Shown here one piece after another: positions 27,319 to 38,312 of a DNA stretch of 64,000 bases; position 1 is the first letter of the stretch, and each line of letters starts with the position of its first letter. Made by a program: the position numbers and the translations under genes. The DNA comes from an uncultured Paraprevotella sp. (lineage in GTDB: Bacteria; Bacteroidota; Bacteroidia; Bacteroidales; Bacteroidaceae). The notes below the pieces were generated by a model that was given only the letters and a program-made list of their open reading frames with translations, made no database searches and was not told the DNA's origin. Location of the stretch: positions 45,935 to 109,934 of the forward strand of contig CALUFQ010000001.1 of NCBI GenBank assembly GCA_944319925.1, in the 5' to 3' direction.

Positions 27319-28032
27319 TCAACGCGACCAACTCGTTTCTTCCACGCTCACGGAAAACGACACGGCATCCGACAATTTGAAATGCACCATGCCGCCAAAC
27401 CGGTGACTGAAATTGTCCAGCCAAGGCAGTGGAGGAATCAACCACCGTTTACCCCGTTTCGGAAAAAATGCCTTACTACCGTAGGCGTAAAGGCTCACCT
27501 TGTCGGTTAATTTGTATCCGGCCAACAAATTGATGCCAAAACGGTTTTGGTTGAAAGCATTCCACGTCAGGCGGTCATAGAACCCGCCGGCCGCCAGCAC
27601 GAAACGGCTTGTCAGGCTATGCACGTACATGGCCGACACGCCCGTGCCGAACCCAACACCGGGAAAACGGTTGCGTCCGAAAGATGCCGACACGCTCATG
27701 CCCATGCAGGCATTAAAGCCCTCATGCAAATCCCACAGCCCCCATCCGCCGAAATCATAATAAGGGAAATAAGCCACCGTGCCGCCCGGACGCAACGGAG
27801 GCAACGACACCCCTGCCGGAGCGACCCGCACGGTGTCATGCGTCAATGAGTCCGGCCCAACGTTTTGCCCATGCACCGCCGTGTCCTGCCATTTCATGTC
27901 CGAAACGACGGATGCCTGCTCAAAACGCACGGGGGCGCACTCCAACGTGTCCGCCCGTTCTTGCGCCACCGCCGCAAACGGAGTTACAATCCATCCGGCC
28001 ATCCCCCACAAAATCATTGCAAACCGCTTCAT
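27319..28032 (-). CDS. Predicted outer-membrane/envelope protein
   Basis: 237 residues with a signal peptide (MKRFAMILWGMAGWIVTPFAAVAQ). After a linker of about 70 residues, alternating strands rich in aromatic residues (MGMSVSASFGRNRF, VGFGTGVSAMYVHSL, RFGINLLAGYKL, FGGMVHFKLSDAVSFSVSVE) suggest a small beta-barrel; the protein ends SWSR rather than with the classic terminal Phe. No family name recognised. It starts 19 bases after the LysM glucosaminidase gene and is probably co-transcribed, so a cell-envelope role is likely. Confidence 0.7.
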   Translation of the reverse strand: MKRFAMILWGMAGWIVTPFAAVAQERADTLECAPVRFEQASVVSDMKWQDTAVHGQNVGPDSLTHDTVRVAPAGVSLPPLRPGGTVAYFPYYDFGGWGLWDLHEGFNACMGMSVSASFGRNRFPGVGFGTGVSAMYVHSLTSRFVLAAGGFYDRLTWNAFNQNRFGINLLAGYKLTDKVSLYAYGSKAFFPKRGKRWLIPPLPWLDNFSHRFGGMVHFKLSDAVSFSVSVEETSWSR

Positions 28033-28051
28033 GGCTTCCTCCTTTCACCCT

Positions 28052-28984
28052 TTAACGAATCCGAAGCCTGTCGCCCACCTGCACGGCATAATCCGCCGGG
28101 AGGTTGTTCATCTCGTAAAGGCTTTCCAGCCGCATGCCGTAACGCTGCGCGATGGTGTACATGGATTCGCCTGCCACCACCACGTGGGGCACGTTCTTGT
28201 ATTTCTTGGCTGCTTTCTTGCGTTTCCGCTCTAGGTAAAGCACATCACCCGCCTGAAGCACATACCCCTTGGGAAGCTCGTTGAATTTCCGGATATCACG
28301 GGCGGAAACGCCCGTTTCTTCGGCCAAGAGGTCGAAAGAATCCCCCGCGCGGGCTATGATGTAATAATTCTCGTTGTTGTGATAGACCAAATGCGAAGGC
28401 AACGATTCGCTATCCAGCTGGCGGTCTATCCCGCTATAATCATAATGCAACTTGGACGACTTGTGCTTGTCGAACTGGTCCAAATCGTAACGCTCAATCA
28501 AGTCGATGAGCAAAGAGGCGTAACGGGGATTCGTGGCATACCCGCAACGCTTCAGCCCGCGCGCCCAACCTTTGTAGTCCTTCATCGAAAGGTCGAACAA
28601 CGATGAATAGCGGGCCTGTTGCAAAAAACGCGAATGGTCTTCATAGGACTCCTCCACGCTCCGGTATTTGCGGAACTTCTCGTTCCGCGCATCATCGTCC
28701 TGCAGGACATATGGCCCCTTCCACGCACGTCCGCATTTGATGCCAAAATGATTGTTCGCTTTCCGTGCCAAGGTGCTCGTCCCCGCCCCACTCTCCAGCA
28801 AGCCTTGCGCCAAAGTGATGCTAGCCGGGATTTTGTAGCGGATCATCTGGTCCACCGCCATGCCCTTATAACGGTTGATATAATCAATATAAAGCTGGCT
28901 TCGCCCGTCGGCGTACACGGCCAACGCCAAGCAAGCCCACAAAAAGCCCGACAAAAGCACACGCCATCTCATATTTTCTCTCAT
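28052..28984 (-). CDS. Glucosaminidase (GH73-like) with two LysM domains
   Basis: About 310 residues. Signal peptide (RWRVLLSGFLWACLALAVYA); a glucosaminidase domain with catalytic Glu in ITLAQGLLESGAG and NNHFGIKC, ending near KDYKGWARGLKRCGYATNP; then two LysM repeats (YIIARAGDSFDLLAEETGVS and VVVAGESMYTIAQRYGM). It should bind and cut peptidoglycan glycan strands during growth or division. Alternative starts: 29002, 28984, 28972; 28984 leaves the cleanest signal. It is divergent from the cytidine deaminase gene. Confidence 0.9.
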   Translation of the reverse strand: MRENMRWRVLLSGFLWACLALAVYADGRSQLYIDYINRYKGMAVDQMIRYKIPASITLAQGLLESGAGTSTLARKANNHFGIKCGRAWKGPYVLQDDDARNEKFRKYRSVEESYEDHSRFLQQARYSSLFDLSMKDYKGWARGLKRCGYATNPRYASLLIDLIERYDLDQFDKHKSSKLHYDYSGIDRQLDSESLPSHLVYHNNENYYIIARAGDSFDLLAEETGVSARDIRKFNELPKGYVLQAGDVLYLERKRKKAAKKYKNVPHVVVAGESMYTIAQRYGMRLESLYEMNNLPADYAVQVGDRLRIR

Positions 28985-29046
28985 CTGATGAATGATTTCC
29001 AAAAGACAAAGTTACCTCTTTTTTCCTTTTTCTGAATAAAAAAACA

Positions 29047-29054
29047 TATATTTG
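29047..29054 (+). promoter_or_regulatory. Predicted -7 element of the cytidine deaminase gene
   Basis: TATATTTG, 30 bases before the ATG at 29085; no -33 box seen. Confidence 0.55.
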
Positions 29055-29084
29055 TGCATTATTAACCAAAGACATGCAAACAAG

Positions 29085-31236
<2,152 letters not shown>

Positions 31237-31322
31237 TCGTTTTTTTCGTCCTGTAGCCCACTTGTGGCAAACTATTTGTAGGAGAAAGTGGAGAACCATT
31301 TTCCTAAATAAAACATTGCATC

Positions 31323-31913
31323 ATGGAAAAAGAAAAAGATATGAACGAAGAAACATCCAAAGAGCAGGAAAAGCAAAATGTGGCACAGCTAGAAAAGGAT
31401 GCCCAGGCTGAAACTATGGATTCCCGCCAGGAAACAGAAGAACAGCAGGAGGAAAGCATGGAAGACAAACTGGCGGCCGCCGAAACAAAGATTGCGGAAC
31501 TGCAAGACAAATATCTGCGCCAGGTGGCTGAATTTGACAACTACCGCAAACGCACCATCAAGGAAAAAGCCGAATTGGTCTTAAACGGTGCGGAAAAGAC
31601 TGTCACGGCCATATTGCCCGTGTTGGACGACTTGGAACGCGCATTGAAGAACATGGACAAGATGGAAGACGTGGATGCCGTGAAAAAAGGCGTTGACCTG
31701 ATTTACCAAAAGTTCGTGAAAGTGCTGGGCGACCAAGGTGTGAAAAAGATTGATACGGAAAACGCTGATTTCAACACAGACCTGCATGAAGCCATCGCAC
31801 AAGTGCCGGCCCCGTCGGATGAGATGAAAGGCAAAGTCATTGACTGTGTGAAATCAGGTTATACATTGAACGAAAAAGTCATCCGCCACGCACAAGTGGC
31901 TGTGGGACTCTAA
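31323..31913 (+). CDS. grpE: Nucleotide exchange factor GrpE
   Basis: 196 residues: an acidic, Gln-rich N-terminal coiled coil (about 1-60), the long dimer helix containing LQDKYLRQVAEFDNYRKRT, and the C-terminal beta-domain with ADFNTDLHEAIAQVPAP and VIDCVKSGYTLNEKVIRHAQ, the GrpE signature. It exchanges ADP for ATP on DnaK. It precedes dnaJ by 10 bases; dnaK is not in the window. No CIRCE element was seen upstream. Confidence 0.96.
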   Translation: MEKEKDMNEETSKEQEKQNVAQLEKDAQAETMDSRQETEEQQEESMEDKLAAAETKIAELQDKYLRQVAEFDNYRKRTIKEKAELVLNGAEKTVTAILPVLDDLERALKNMDKMEDVDAVKKGVDLIYQKFVKVLGDQGVKKIDTENADFNTDLHEAIAQVPAPSDEMKGKVIDCVKSGYTLNEKVIRHAQVAVGL

Positions 31914-31923
31914 AGCTTAAGAC

Positions 31924-33069
31924 ATGGCAAAACGTGACTATTACGAAGTGCTGGGCGTAGCCAAAAACGCCTCTGATGACGAAATCAAGAAGGCCTACAA
32001 GAAAATGGCCATAAAATACCACCCGGACCGCAATCCGGGCGACAAGGAAGCCGAAGAAAAATTCAAGGAAGCAGCGGAAGCATATGACGTGTTGCGCGAC
32101 CCGCAAAAGCGGGCCCGTTATGACCAATTCGGCCCGGAAGGCGTAAACGGCGCCGGCGGATTCGGCGGGGGTGGAATGAACATGGACGACATATTCTCCA
32201 TGTTCGGCGACATTTTCGGCGGACGCGCAGGATTCGGAGGTTTCGGTGGAGGCGGACGTGCGCGGAAGCCCCAATACAGGGGCGGGGACTTGCGGCTGAA
32301 AGTCAAACTCTCCCTCCAAGAAATAGCCACAGGGGTCACTAAAAAGTTCAAAGTCAAGAAAAAGGTCACTTGCTCGCATTGTCACGGAAGCGGTGCGGAA
32401 GGAAGCGGTGCCACGGAAGCCTGCCCCACATGCCATGGCAGCGGCTTCGTGGTAAAGACCCAACAAAGCATCTTCGGAATGATGCAGACCCAAACCGTGT
32501 GCCCGACGTGCGGCGGAGAAGGCACCATCATCAAAAACAAATGCAAAGAATGCGGCGGTGAAGGTGTCGTGAACGGTGAAGAAGTCGTCGAAGTGAAAAT
32601 CCCAGCCGGCGTAGGCGACGGGATGGTTGTCACCATCAGCGGAAAAGGACACGCAGCACGGCGCAATGGCGTTCCTGGCGACATCCAGGTATATATAGAA
32701 GAGGAGCAGGACAAAGAGCTTCTCCGCGAGGACAACAATCTGATATATAACCTCCTCTTGGATGTGCCGACAGCGGCCTTGGGCGGCGATGCCGAAATCC
32801 CTACCATCGACGGGAAAGTGAAAATCAAAATCGAGCCTGGCACACAACCGGGGAAAGTCGTACGCCTGCGTGGAAAAGGGCTTCCGGCCGTGCAAGGTTA
32901 CGGTTACGGTACAGGCGACCTCATCGTGAACATCAGCGTCTATATCCCCGAGACATTGAACAGGGACGAAAAGAAGGCGTTGGAAGAGATGCGGAAAAGC
33001 GACAACTTCTCCCCCAACCCATCCATCAAGGAAAAGATTTTCCACAAATTCAAAAGCTATTTTGAATAA
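31924..33069 (+). CDS. dnaJ: Chaperone protein DnaJ
   Basis: 381 residues. J domain with the HPD motif ([11 protein letters not shown]), Gly/Phe-rich linker (about 75-120), four CxxCxGxG zinc repeats ([32 protein letters not shown]), then two C-terminal substrate-binding barrels. Full type I DnaJ, stimulating DnaK ATPase and delivering clients. Operon with grpE; folC follows 27 bases later. Confidence 0.98.
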   Translation: MAKRDYYEVLGVAKNASDDEIKKAYKKMAIKYHPDRNPGDKEAEEKFKEAAEAYDVLRDPQKRARYDQFGPEGVNGAGGFGGGGMNMDDIFSMFGDIFGGRAGFGGFGGGGRARKPQYRGGDLRLKVKLSLQEIATGVTKKFKVKKKVTCSHCHGSGAEGSGATEACPTCHGSGFVVKTQQSIFGMMQTQTVCPTCGGEGTIIKNKCKECGGEGVVNGEEVVEVKIPAGVGDGMVVTISGKGHAARRNGVPGDIQVYIEEEQDKELLREDNNLIYNLLLDVPTAALGGDAEIPTIDGKVKIKIEPGTQPGKVVRLRGKGLPAVQGYGYGTGDLIVNISVYIPETLNRDEKKALEEMRKSDNFSPNPSIKEKIFHKFKSYFE

Positions 33070-33096
33070 TAAGGTTAGGTGTTGGGAAATAGAGGC

Positions 33097-34392
33097 ATGA
33101 CATACGAGGAAGCCACCGAATATTTGTTCGACAGTGTCCCGATGTTCCAAAATGTAGGCGGTGCGGCTTACAAGGAAGGATTGCATAATACGAAAGTGTT
33201 GGATGCGCATTTCGGGCATCCGCACCAATATTATAAGACCATCCACGTGGGAGGCACGAACGGGAAGGGGTCGTGCAGCCACACGTTGGCCGCCATTTTG
33301 CAAGCGGCGGGCTACAAAACCGGGCTTTACACCTCGCCCCACCTTACGGATTTCAGGGAACGCATTCGCGTGGACGGGCAAATGATTCCTAAGAAAGAAG
33401 TCGTGTCATTCGTGGAAAACGAACGCGCATTTTTCGAACCGTTGCACCCTTCTTTTTTTGAACTGACCACGGCGTTGGCCTTCAAGTATTTCGCTGAAGC
33501 AAAGGTCGATGTGGCGGTTATTGAAGTGGGAATGGGCGGACGGCTGGATTGCACGAACATCATCCGTCCAGACCTTTCCGTCATTACCAACATTAGTCTC
33601 GACCACACCCAATTCCTCGGACATACTTTAGAAGCCATCGCAAGGGAAAAAGCGGGCATCATCAAAGCTGGCACTCCTGTCGTAGTAGGTGAAACCACGG
33701 AAGAAACCAGAAACGTATTTCTTCATAAAGCAATGGAAATGAGTGCGTCCATAAGTTTTGCGGATGAAATGCACGAAGTCTGTTCGTCACGCTTGGAAAA
33801 TGGAGCCCGTATTTACAAGACTTCACATTGGGACGAATTGAAAGGTGAGTTGGGCGGATTGTGCCAGGAAAAAAACACCGCAACCATTCTCGCAGCAGTA
33901 GCAGAACTGCAAAAAAACGGCTATGACATTCGCGCTGAACATGTGCGCAAAGGTTTTGAACATGTATGCGAACTTACCGGACTTCGCGGGCGGTGGCAAC
34001 AAACGGGCACAGCCCCCTTGGTCATTTGCGACACGGGACACAACACTGGTGGAATTGCCTATATCGCCAAACAACTACGTTGCCTGAACGCACGGCAAGT
34101 CCATGTCATCATTGGGATGGTGAACGACAAAGACATCCGGGGGGTGTTGCAACTATTACCCAAGAATGCCATCTATTATTTCACAAAAGCAAACGTGAAA
34201 CGCGCGCTTGACGAACACGACCTGCAAGAGCTGGCCCGCGAAGAAGGTTTGGAAGGCACTGCATGGGAAAACGTAGCATGCGCATGGAAAGCCGCCCGGC
34301 AAAATTCGAAAACAGAAGATGCCATATTCATCGGCGGAAGCACCTTCGTCGTGGCCGACTTTCTAACCTTGTTGGAGCAAAAAGAAGCATAA
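33097..34392 (+). CDS. folC: Bifunctional folylpolyglutamate / dihydrofolate synthase
   Basis: 431 residues of the Mur-ligase type. VGGTNGKGSCSHTLAAIL is the P-loop; YTSPHLTDFRERIRVDG and VAVIEVGMGGRLDCTN are FolC signatures; TNISLDHTQFLGHTLEAIAREKAGI contains the metal-binding His. The C-terminal domain shows VICDTGHNTGG. It adds glutamate to dihydropteroate or folates. The frame opens with a GTG six codons earlier, but the ATG at 33097 is preferred. Folate link with fhs at the far end of the window is functional, not positional. Confidence 0.94.
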   Translation: MTYEEATEYLFDSVPMFQNVGGAAYKEGLHNTKVLDAHFGHPHQYYKTIHVGGTNGKGSCSHTLAAILQAAGYKTGLYTSPHLTDFRERIRVDGQMIPKKEVVSFVENERAFFEPLHPSFFELTTALAFKYFAEAKVDVAVIEVGMGGRLDCTNIIRPDLSVITNISLDHTQFLGHTLEAIAREKAGIIKAGTPVVVGETTEETRNVFLHKAMEMSASISFADEMHEVCSSRLENGARIYKTSHWDELKGELGGLCQEKNTATILAAVAELQKNGYDIRAEHVRKGFEHVCELTGLRGRWQQTGTAPLVICDTGHNTGGIAYIAKQLRCLNARQVHVIIGMVNDKDIRGVLQLLPKNAIYYFTKANVKRALDEHDLQELAREEGLEGTAWENVACAWKAARQNSKTEDAIFIGGSTFVVADFLTLLEQKEA

Positions 34393-34502
34393 ACTTCCCG
34401 TCTTAATCTTTTTTGGCTTATCTTTTTCCCTTTTTCTTTTGCGATAAGAAAGTTTTTTTCTTATTTTGCAAGTATAAATTTAACTTTAAATCATAAAATC
34501 CA

Positions 34503-35582
34503 ATGAGTACAGAAAATATTTGTGGTTTGAAAAGAAAGGATTTCCAAGCAGAAATCCAAGGGAAACAAACCGACTTGTTCATCCTTAAAAACAACAAGGG
34601 GTGCGAAGTGGCCATCACCAACTATGGGGGCGCATTAGTGGCCATCATGGTACCCGACCGAAACGGGAAATTGGCCAACGTGGTGCAAGGACATGACAAT
34701 ATACAAGGTGTCGTGACAAGTCCGGAACCATTCCTGAGCACGTTGATTGGTCGTTACGGAAACCGCATCTGCAAAGGAAAGTTCATTTTGGAAGGCCAAA
34801 CATACGAATTGACCATCAACAACGGCCCCAACAGCCTGCACGGCGGCCCCACAGGATGCCATGCCCGCGTATGGGACGCAGAACAAAAAGACGACCGCAC
34901 CCTTTCCTTGCATTACACTTTCGCCGACGGCGAAGAGGGATTCCCCGGGAAATTGGAGATGACGGTCGTTTATTCGTTTACGGACGACAATGAATTGGTC
35001 ATTGAATACACAGGACAAACCGACAAAACGACAGTGGTCAACATGACCAACCACGGTTTCTTCAGCCTTTCCGGCATTGCCAACCCTACCCCGACAATCG
35101 AAAAGCTGCAATGCCAAATCAATGCAGACTTCTTTATCCCCATCAATGACACCTCTATCCCGACGGGTGAAATCCGCAATGTGAAAGGTACCCCATTCGA
35201 CTTTACCACACCACATGAAGTGGGCGAACGCATTGACGCCGATGATGAACAGACACGGAATGGGGCTGGCTATGACCACTGCTTCGTGCTGAACAAGAAG
35301 GAACCCGGAGAATTGAGCTTCGCGGCCAAGATTTATGAACCCGTCACAGGGCGCACTATGGAAGTCTATACGACAGAACCAGGCGTACAGGTTTACACGG
35401 ACAACTGGGCCGACGGCTACGAAGGACAATTGGGTGCCACGTTCCCGAGACGGAGCGCCATCTGTTTCGAGGCCCAACATTTCCCCGATTCGCCCAACCG
35501 TCCCTATTTCCCATCCGCAGTGTTGAAACCGGGCGAAACCTATACTCAAAAGACAATCTACAAGTTTGGAGTAGAAAAATAA
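34503..35582 (+). CDS. galM: Aldose 1-epimerase (galactose mutarotase), cytoplasmic
   Basis: 359 residues without a signal peptide. Mutarotase marks: ITNYGGALVAIMVPDRNG, IGRYGNRICKGKF, NGPNSLHGGPTGCHARVW, VNMTNHGFFSLSG (catalytic His) and a late VYTTEPGVQVYT (catalytic Glu region). It interconverts alpha and beta hexose anomers so that galactokinase can use them. First gene of galM - MFS - galK. A second, exported mutarotase heads the arabinose operon at 38313. Confidence 0.95.
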   Translation: MSTENICGLKRKDFQAEIQGKQTDLFILKNNKGCEVAITNYGGALVAIMVPDRNGKLANVVQGHDNIQGVVTSPEPFLSTLIGRYGNRICKGKFILEGQTYELTINNGPNSLHGGPTGCHARVWDAEQKDDRTLSLHYTFADGEEGFPGKLEMTVVYSFTDDNELVIEYTGQTDKTTVVNMTNHGFFSLSGIANPTPTIEKLQCQINADFFIPINDTSIPTGEIRNVKGTPFDFTTPHEVGERIDADDEQTRNGAGYDHCFVLNKKEPGELSFAAKIYEPVTGRTMEVYTTEPGVQVYTDNWADGYEGQLGATFPRRSAICFEAQHFPDSPNRPYFPSAVLKPGETYTQKTIYKFGVEK

Positions 35583-35627
35583 AGAAGAATACCTAATTAT
35601 AATAATCATAAAAACAAGACCTGAAAG

Positions 35628-36869
35628 ATGACACAAAAAACGCAACCGAACTACACGTTCGCCCTGACCATCGTCATCATTGTCTGCTTCCTCATCGGAT
35701 TCGTGACAACGATGAACAATTCCATGATTGAATTTTGCACCAATGCATTCAAGTTGAACAACTTCCAAAGCCAATTGGTGAACACGGCCTTCTATGGTGC
35801 CTACATCATGTCCATACCGTTCGGGCTCATGATGAGTAAAATCGGATACAAGGCTACATTGGTGCTGGGTTTAGCCGTAGTAGGATTGGGATTCGTCATC
35901 AACTTCCTGTGTATTAACGGGAATTTGGACGGTTCCGTAAACACCATTTATTGGATGTTCTTAGGTTGTATGTTTGTCGTGGCTTTGGGTATTGTGATGC
36001 TGCAATTAGTTGCCAACCCTTACGTGATGGTATTAGGTGCCCCTGAAAAGGGTGCTTTCCGCATGACGCTGAGCCAAGCATTGAACTCCGTAGCCACAAC
36101 CGTAGCCCCGATTTTCATTGCCACGGTCATTCTGAACAATAAAAAGGCTGAAGATGCCGTTCCCGCCGATATTCCTTATCCCTACCTTGGATTGGGACTT
36201 TTCACCCTCTTGTTGTGCGTCATACTCTACTTCCTGAAATTGCCCAGCATCAACGAAGGCGAACAAGCAGCCGAAGCAACCGGCGTACAAAAGGAATACA
36301 AGAGCAGCGTGTTCAAATACCCGCATGTGTGGCTTGGCGCGTTGGCCATCTTCATGTACATGGGCTTGGAAATCGGTGTGCCGTCCATGCTCTCGGCCTA
36401 CTTCAAGAATGAGCCAAGCCTGCAGGGCTTGAGCGCAACTGACTATCTGATGTGGTATTGGGGCGGCATGATGGTAGGGCGTTTCATCGGGGCCGGCATA
36501 TTGAGCAAATTCCAGCCTCGCGCGCTTCTCACCGCATGCCTGATTGGCGGTGCGGCCTGCGTCGGGATTTCGTTCTTCCTTTCTGGAATGGCAGCTGTTT
36601 GGTCTATGTTGGCCGCCGGCTTATTCCATTCTGTCATGTGGCCGTTGGTCTTCAACTTGGGCTTGCAGGAACTTGGCCCGCACACGAAGGCAGCTTCAGG
36701 CATCATTAACTTGGGCGTAATCGGCGCAGCCACATTGACTCCAATCATGGGGTGGGTAGCCGACACCCCGGCATTGGGCGTAGGCATGGCCATCTGCATG
36801 ATGTTCATATATTACTTGTACGTACTCTGGTTCTGCTGGAAAGGTTCCAAGATAGGACTTAAAGGATAA
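35628..36869 (+). CDS. MFS sugar:proton transporter (glucose/galactose, FucP/GluP type)
   Basis: 413 residues, 12 predicted membrane segments. Resembles the fucose-galactose-glucose:H+ symporter branch: FLIGFVTTMNNSMIEFC in helix 1, GAYIMSIPFGLMMSKIGYKA, MLQLVANPYVMVLGAP and a C-terminal half with YWGGMMVGRFIGAGILSKF. Between galM and galK, it is the likely galactose importer. Substrate assignment rests on context and on the family; glucose uptake is equally possible. Confidence 0.9.
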   Translation: MTQKTQPNYTFALTIVIIVCFLIGFVTTMNNSMIEFCTNAFKLNNFQSQLVNTAFYGAYIMSIPFGLMMSKIGYKATLVLGLAVVGLGFVINFLCINGNLDGSVNTIYWMFLGCMFVVALGIVMLQLVANPYVMVLGAPEKGAFRMTLSQALNSVATTVAPIFIATVILNNKKAEDAVPADIPYPYLGLGLFTLLLCVILYFLKLPSINEGEQAAEATGVQKEYKSSVFKYPHVWLGALAIFMYMGLEIGVPSMLSAYFKNEPSLQGLSATDYLMWYWGGMMVGRFIGAGILSKFQPRALLTACLIGGAACVGISFFLSGMAAVWSMLAAGLFHSVMWPLVFNLGLQELGPHTKAASGIINLGVIGAATLTPIMGWVADTPALGVGMAICMMFIYYLYVLWFCWKGSKIGLKG

Positions 36870-36909
36870 GACAAACACTTTTTATTAACCCTATAAAAAC
36901 AAAAGGCTT

Positions 36910-38070
36910 ATGAAATTGACAATAGATGATGTAAGAAGCCGTTTCATTGAACACTTCGATGGAACAACAGGTTCTGTATATGCTGCTCCGGGCCGCATCA
37001 ACCTCATTGGAGAGCACACGGATTATAATGACGGGTTCGTATTCCCTGGTGCCGTACAACAAGGCATGATTGCAGAACTTAAGAAAAACGGTGTAAGAAA
37101 AGTCCGCGCCTACTCTATTGACTTGAAAGATTATGTGGAGTTTTCCCTTGATGACGAAAAAGGGCCGAATGCAAGTTGGGCTCGCTATATCTTCGGGGTT
37201 TGCCGCGAAATGATGGCCCTGGGTGTTCCTGTGGAAGGTTTCAACACCGCTTTTGCCGGAGATGTTCCCTTGGGAGCCGGCATGTCGTCATCGGCCGCAT
37301 TGGAAAGTGTCTATGCCTTCGCCCTGAATGACATGTTCGGGGACAACAAAATAGACAAGATGACTTTGGCTAAAGTGGGACAAGCAACCGAACATAAGTA
37401 CTTGGGCATGAACTGTGGCATCATGGATCAATTTGCATCCGTATTCGGCAAAGCCGGAAACCTGATGCGTTTGGACTGCCGCAGTGGCGAATTTGAATAT
37501 TTCCCCTGGAATCCCCAAGGCTACAAACTGGTGTTGGTCAATTCTTGCGTGAAACATGAACTCGTAGGGTCGCCTTACAATGACCGCCGCAAAAGCTGTG
37601 AAAACGTGGCTGCAGCCATTAACAAACATCATTCAGAGGTAAAGAGCCTGCGCGATGCCGATTATGCCATGTTGGACGAAGTGAAAAACGAAGTGTCTGC
37701 TGAAGATTTCATGCGCGCCAAATATGTCATTGGTGAAAAAGAGCGCGTATTGGCTGTGTGCGATGCCTTGGAAAAAGGCGATTATGAAACTGTCGGCCAA
37801 AAAATGTATGAAACGCATTACGGTCTGAGCAAAGAATACGAAGTATCTTGCCCCGAATTGGATTTCTTGAACGACATAGCCAAAGAAGAAGGCGTGACGG
37901 GATCACGCATCATGGGTGGCGGATTCGGTGGTTGCACCATCAATTTGGTCAGCGAAGAACTGTACTCCAACTTCGTAAAAGTGGCTAAAGCCAAATTCAA
38001 AGAAAAGTTCGGCAAAGACCCCGTCATCATTGATGTGGTCATTGGCGATGGTGCCAGAAAGCTTTGTTAA
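36910..38070 (+). CDS. galK: Galactokinase
   Basis: 386-residue GHMP kinase phosphorylating alpha-galactose at C1 (Leloir pathway). Clear marks: APGRINLIGEHTDYNDGFVF (galactokinase signature), VPLGAGMSSSAALESVYAFA (ATP-binding loop), and RIMGGGFGGCTINLV near the end. Complete. Last gene of the galactose operon, followed by a strong terminator. galT and galE are not in the window. Confidence 0.97.
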   Translation: MKLTIDDVRSRFIEHFDGTTGSVYAAPGRINLIGEHTDYNDGFVFPGAVQQGMIAELKKNGVRKVRAYSIDLKDYVEFSLDDEKGPNASWARYIFGVCREMMALGVPVEGFNTAFAGDVPLGAGMSSSAALESVYAFALNDMFGDNKIDKMTLAKVGQATEHKYLGMNCGIMDQFASVFGKAGNLMRLDCRSGEFEYFPWNPQGYKLVLVNSCVKHELVGSPYNDRRKSCENVAAAINKHHSEVKSLRDADYAMLDEVKNEVSAEDFMRAKYVIGEKERVLAVCDALEKGDYETVGQKMYETHYGLSKEYEVSCPELDFLNDIAKEEGVTGSRIMGGGFGGCTINLVSEELYSNFVKVAKAKFKEKFGKDPVIIDVVIGDGARKLC

Positions 38071-38079
38071 CTCATGTAG

Positions 38080-38111
38080 AAAAGGAGCCCCGAAAGGTGG
38101 GCTCCTTTTTT
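38080..38111 (+). terminator. Terminator after galK
   Basis: AAAAGGAGCCC and GGGCTCCTTTT form an 11-bp stem with an 8-base loop, followed by a T run. It separates the galactose operon from the arabinose operon. Confidence 0.9.
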
Positions 38112-38206
38112 GCAAAATGGAAAACACACCTGATTCTACTCCCCGTTCTTGTATGCATTTTATCCATTTTAATAAACTATAACGCGTAAAAGGAAGAAAA
38201 AAAGAA

Positions 38207-38221
38207 GTGTATCGAGTACAC
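38207..38221. promoter_or_regulatory. Candidate AraR operator palindrome before the arabinose operon
   Basis: GTGTAtcgagTACAC, a 5-5-5 perfect palindrome 92 bases before the first gene and just upstream of the likely promoter region. AraR of Bacteroides binds a palindrome here (family knowledge), but I cannot confirm the motif. Confidence 0.45.
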
Positions 38222-38242
38222 CTATGCCTAAAAACATCTATA

Positions 38243-38278
38243 TTTGCAGTAGAAATAGAAAAAGAAATCGTATCTTTA
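38243..38278 (+). promoter_or_regulatory. Possible promoter of the arabinose operon
   Basis: TTTG at 38243-38246 and TATCTTTA at 38271-38278, the latter one base off TAnnTTTG; spacing of 24 is longer than usual. Weak promoter, plausible for a regulated operon. Confidence 0.4.
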
Positions 38279-38312
38279 CACGCAAATATAGATAAATTTT
38301 AATTTACGTTCC

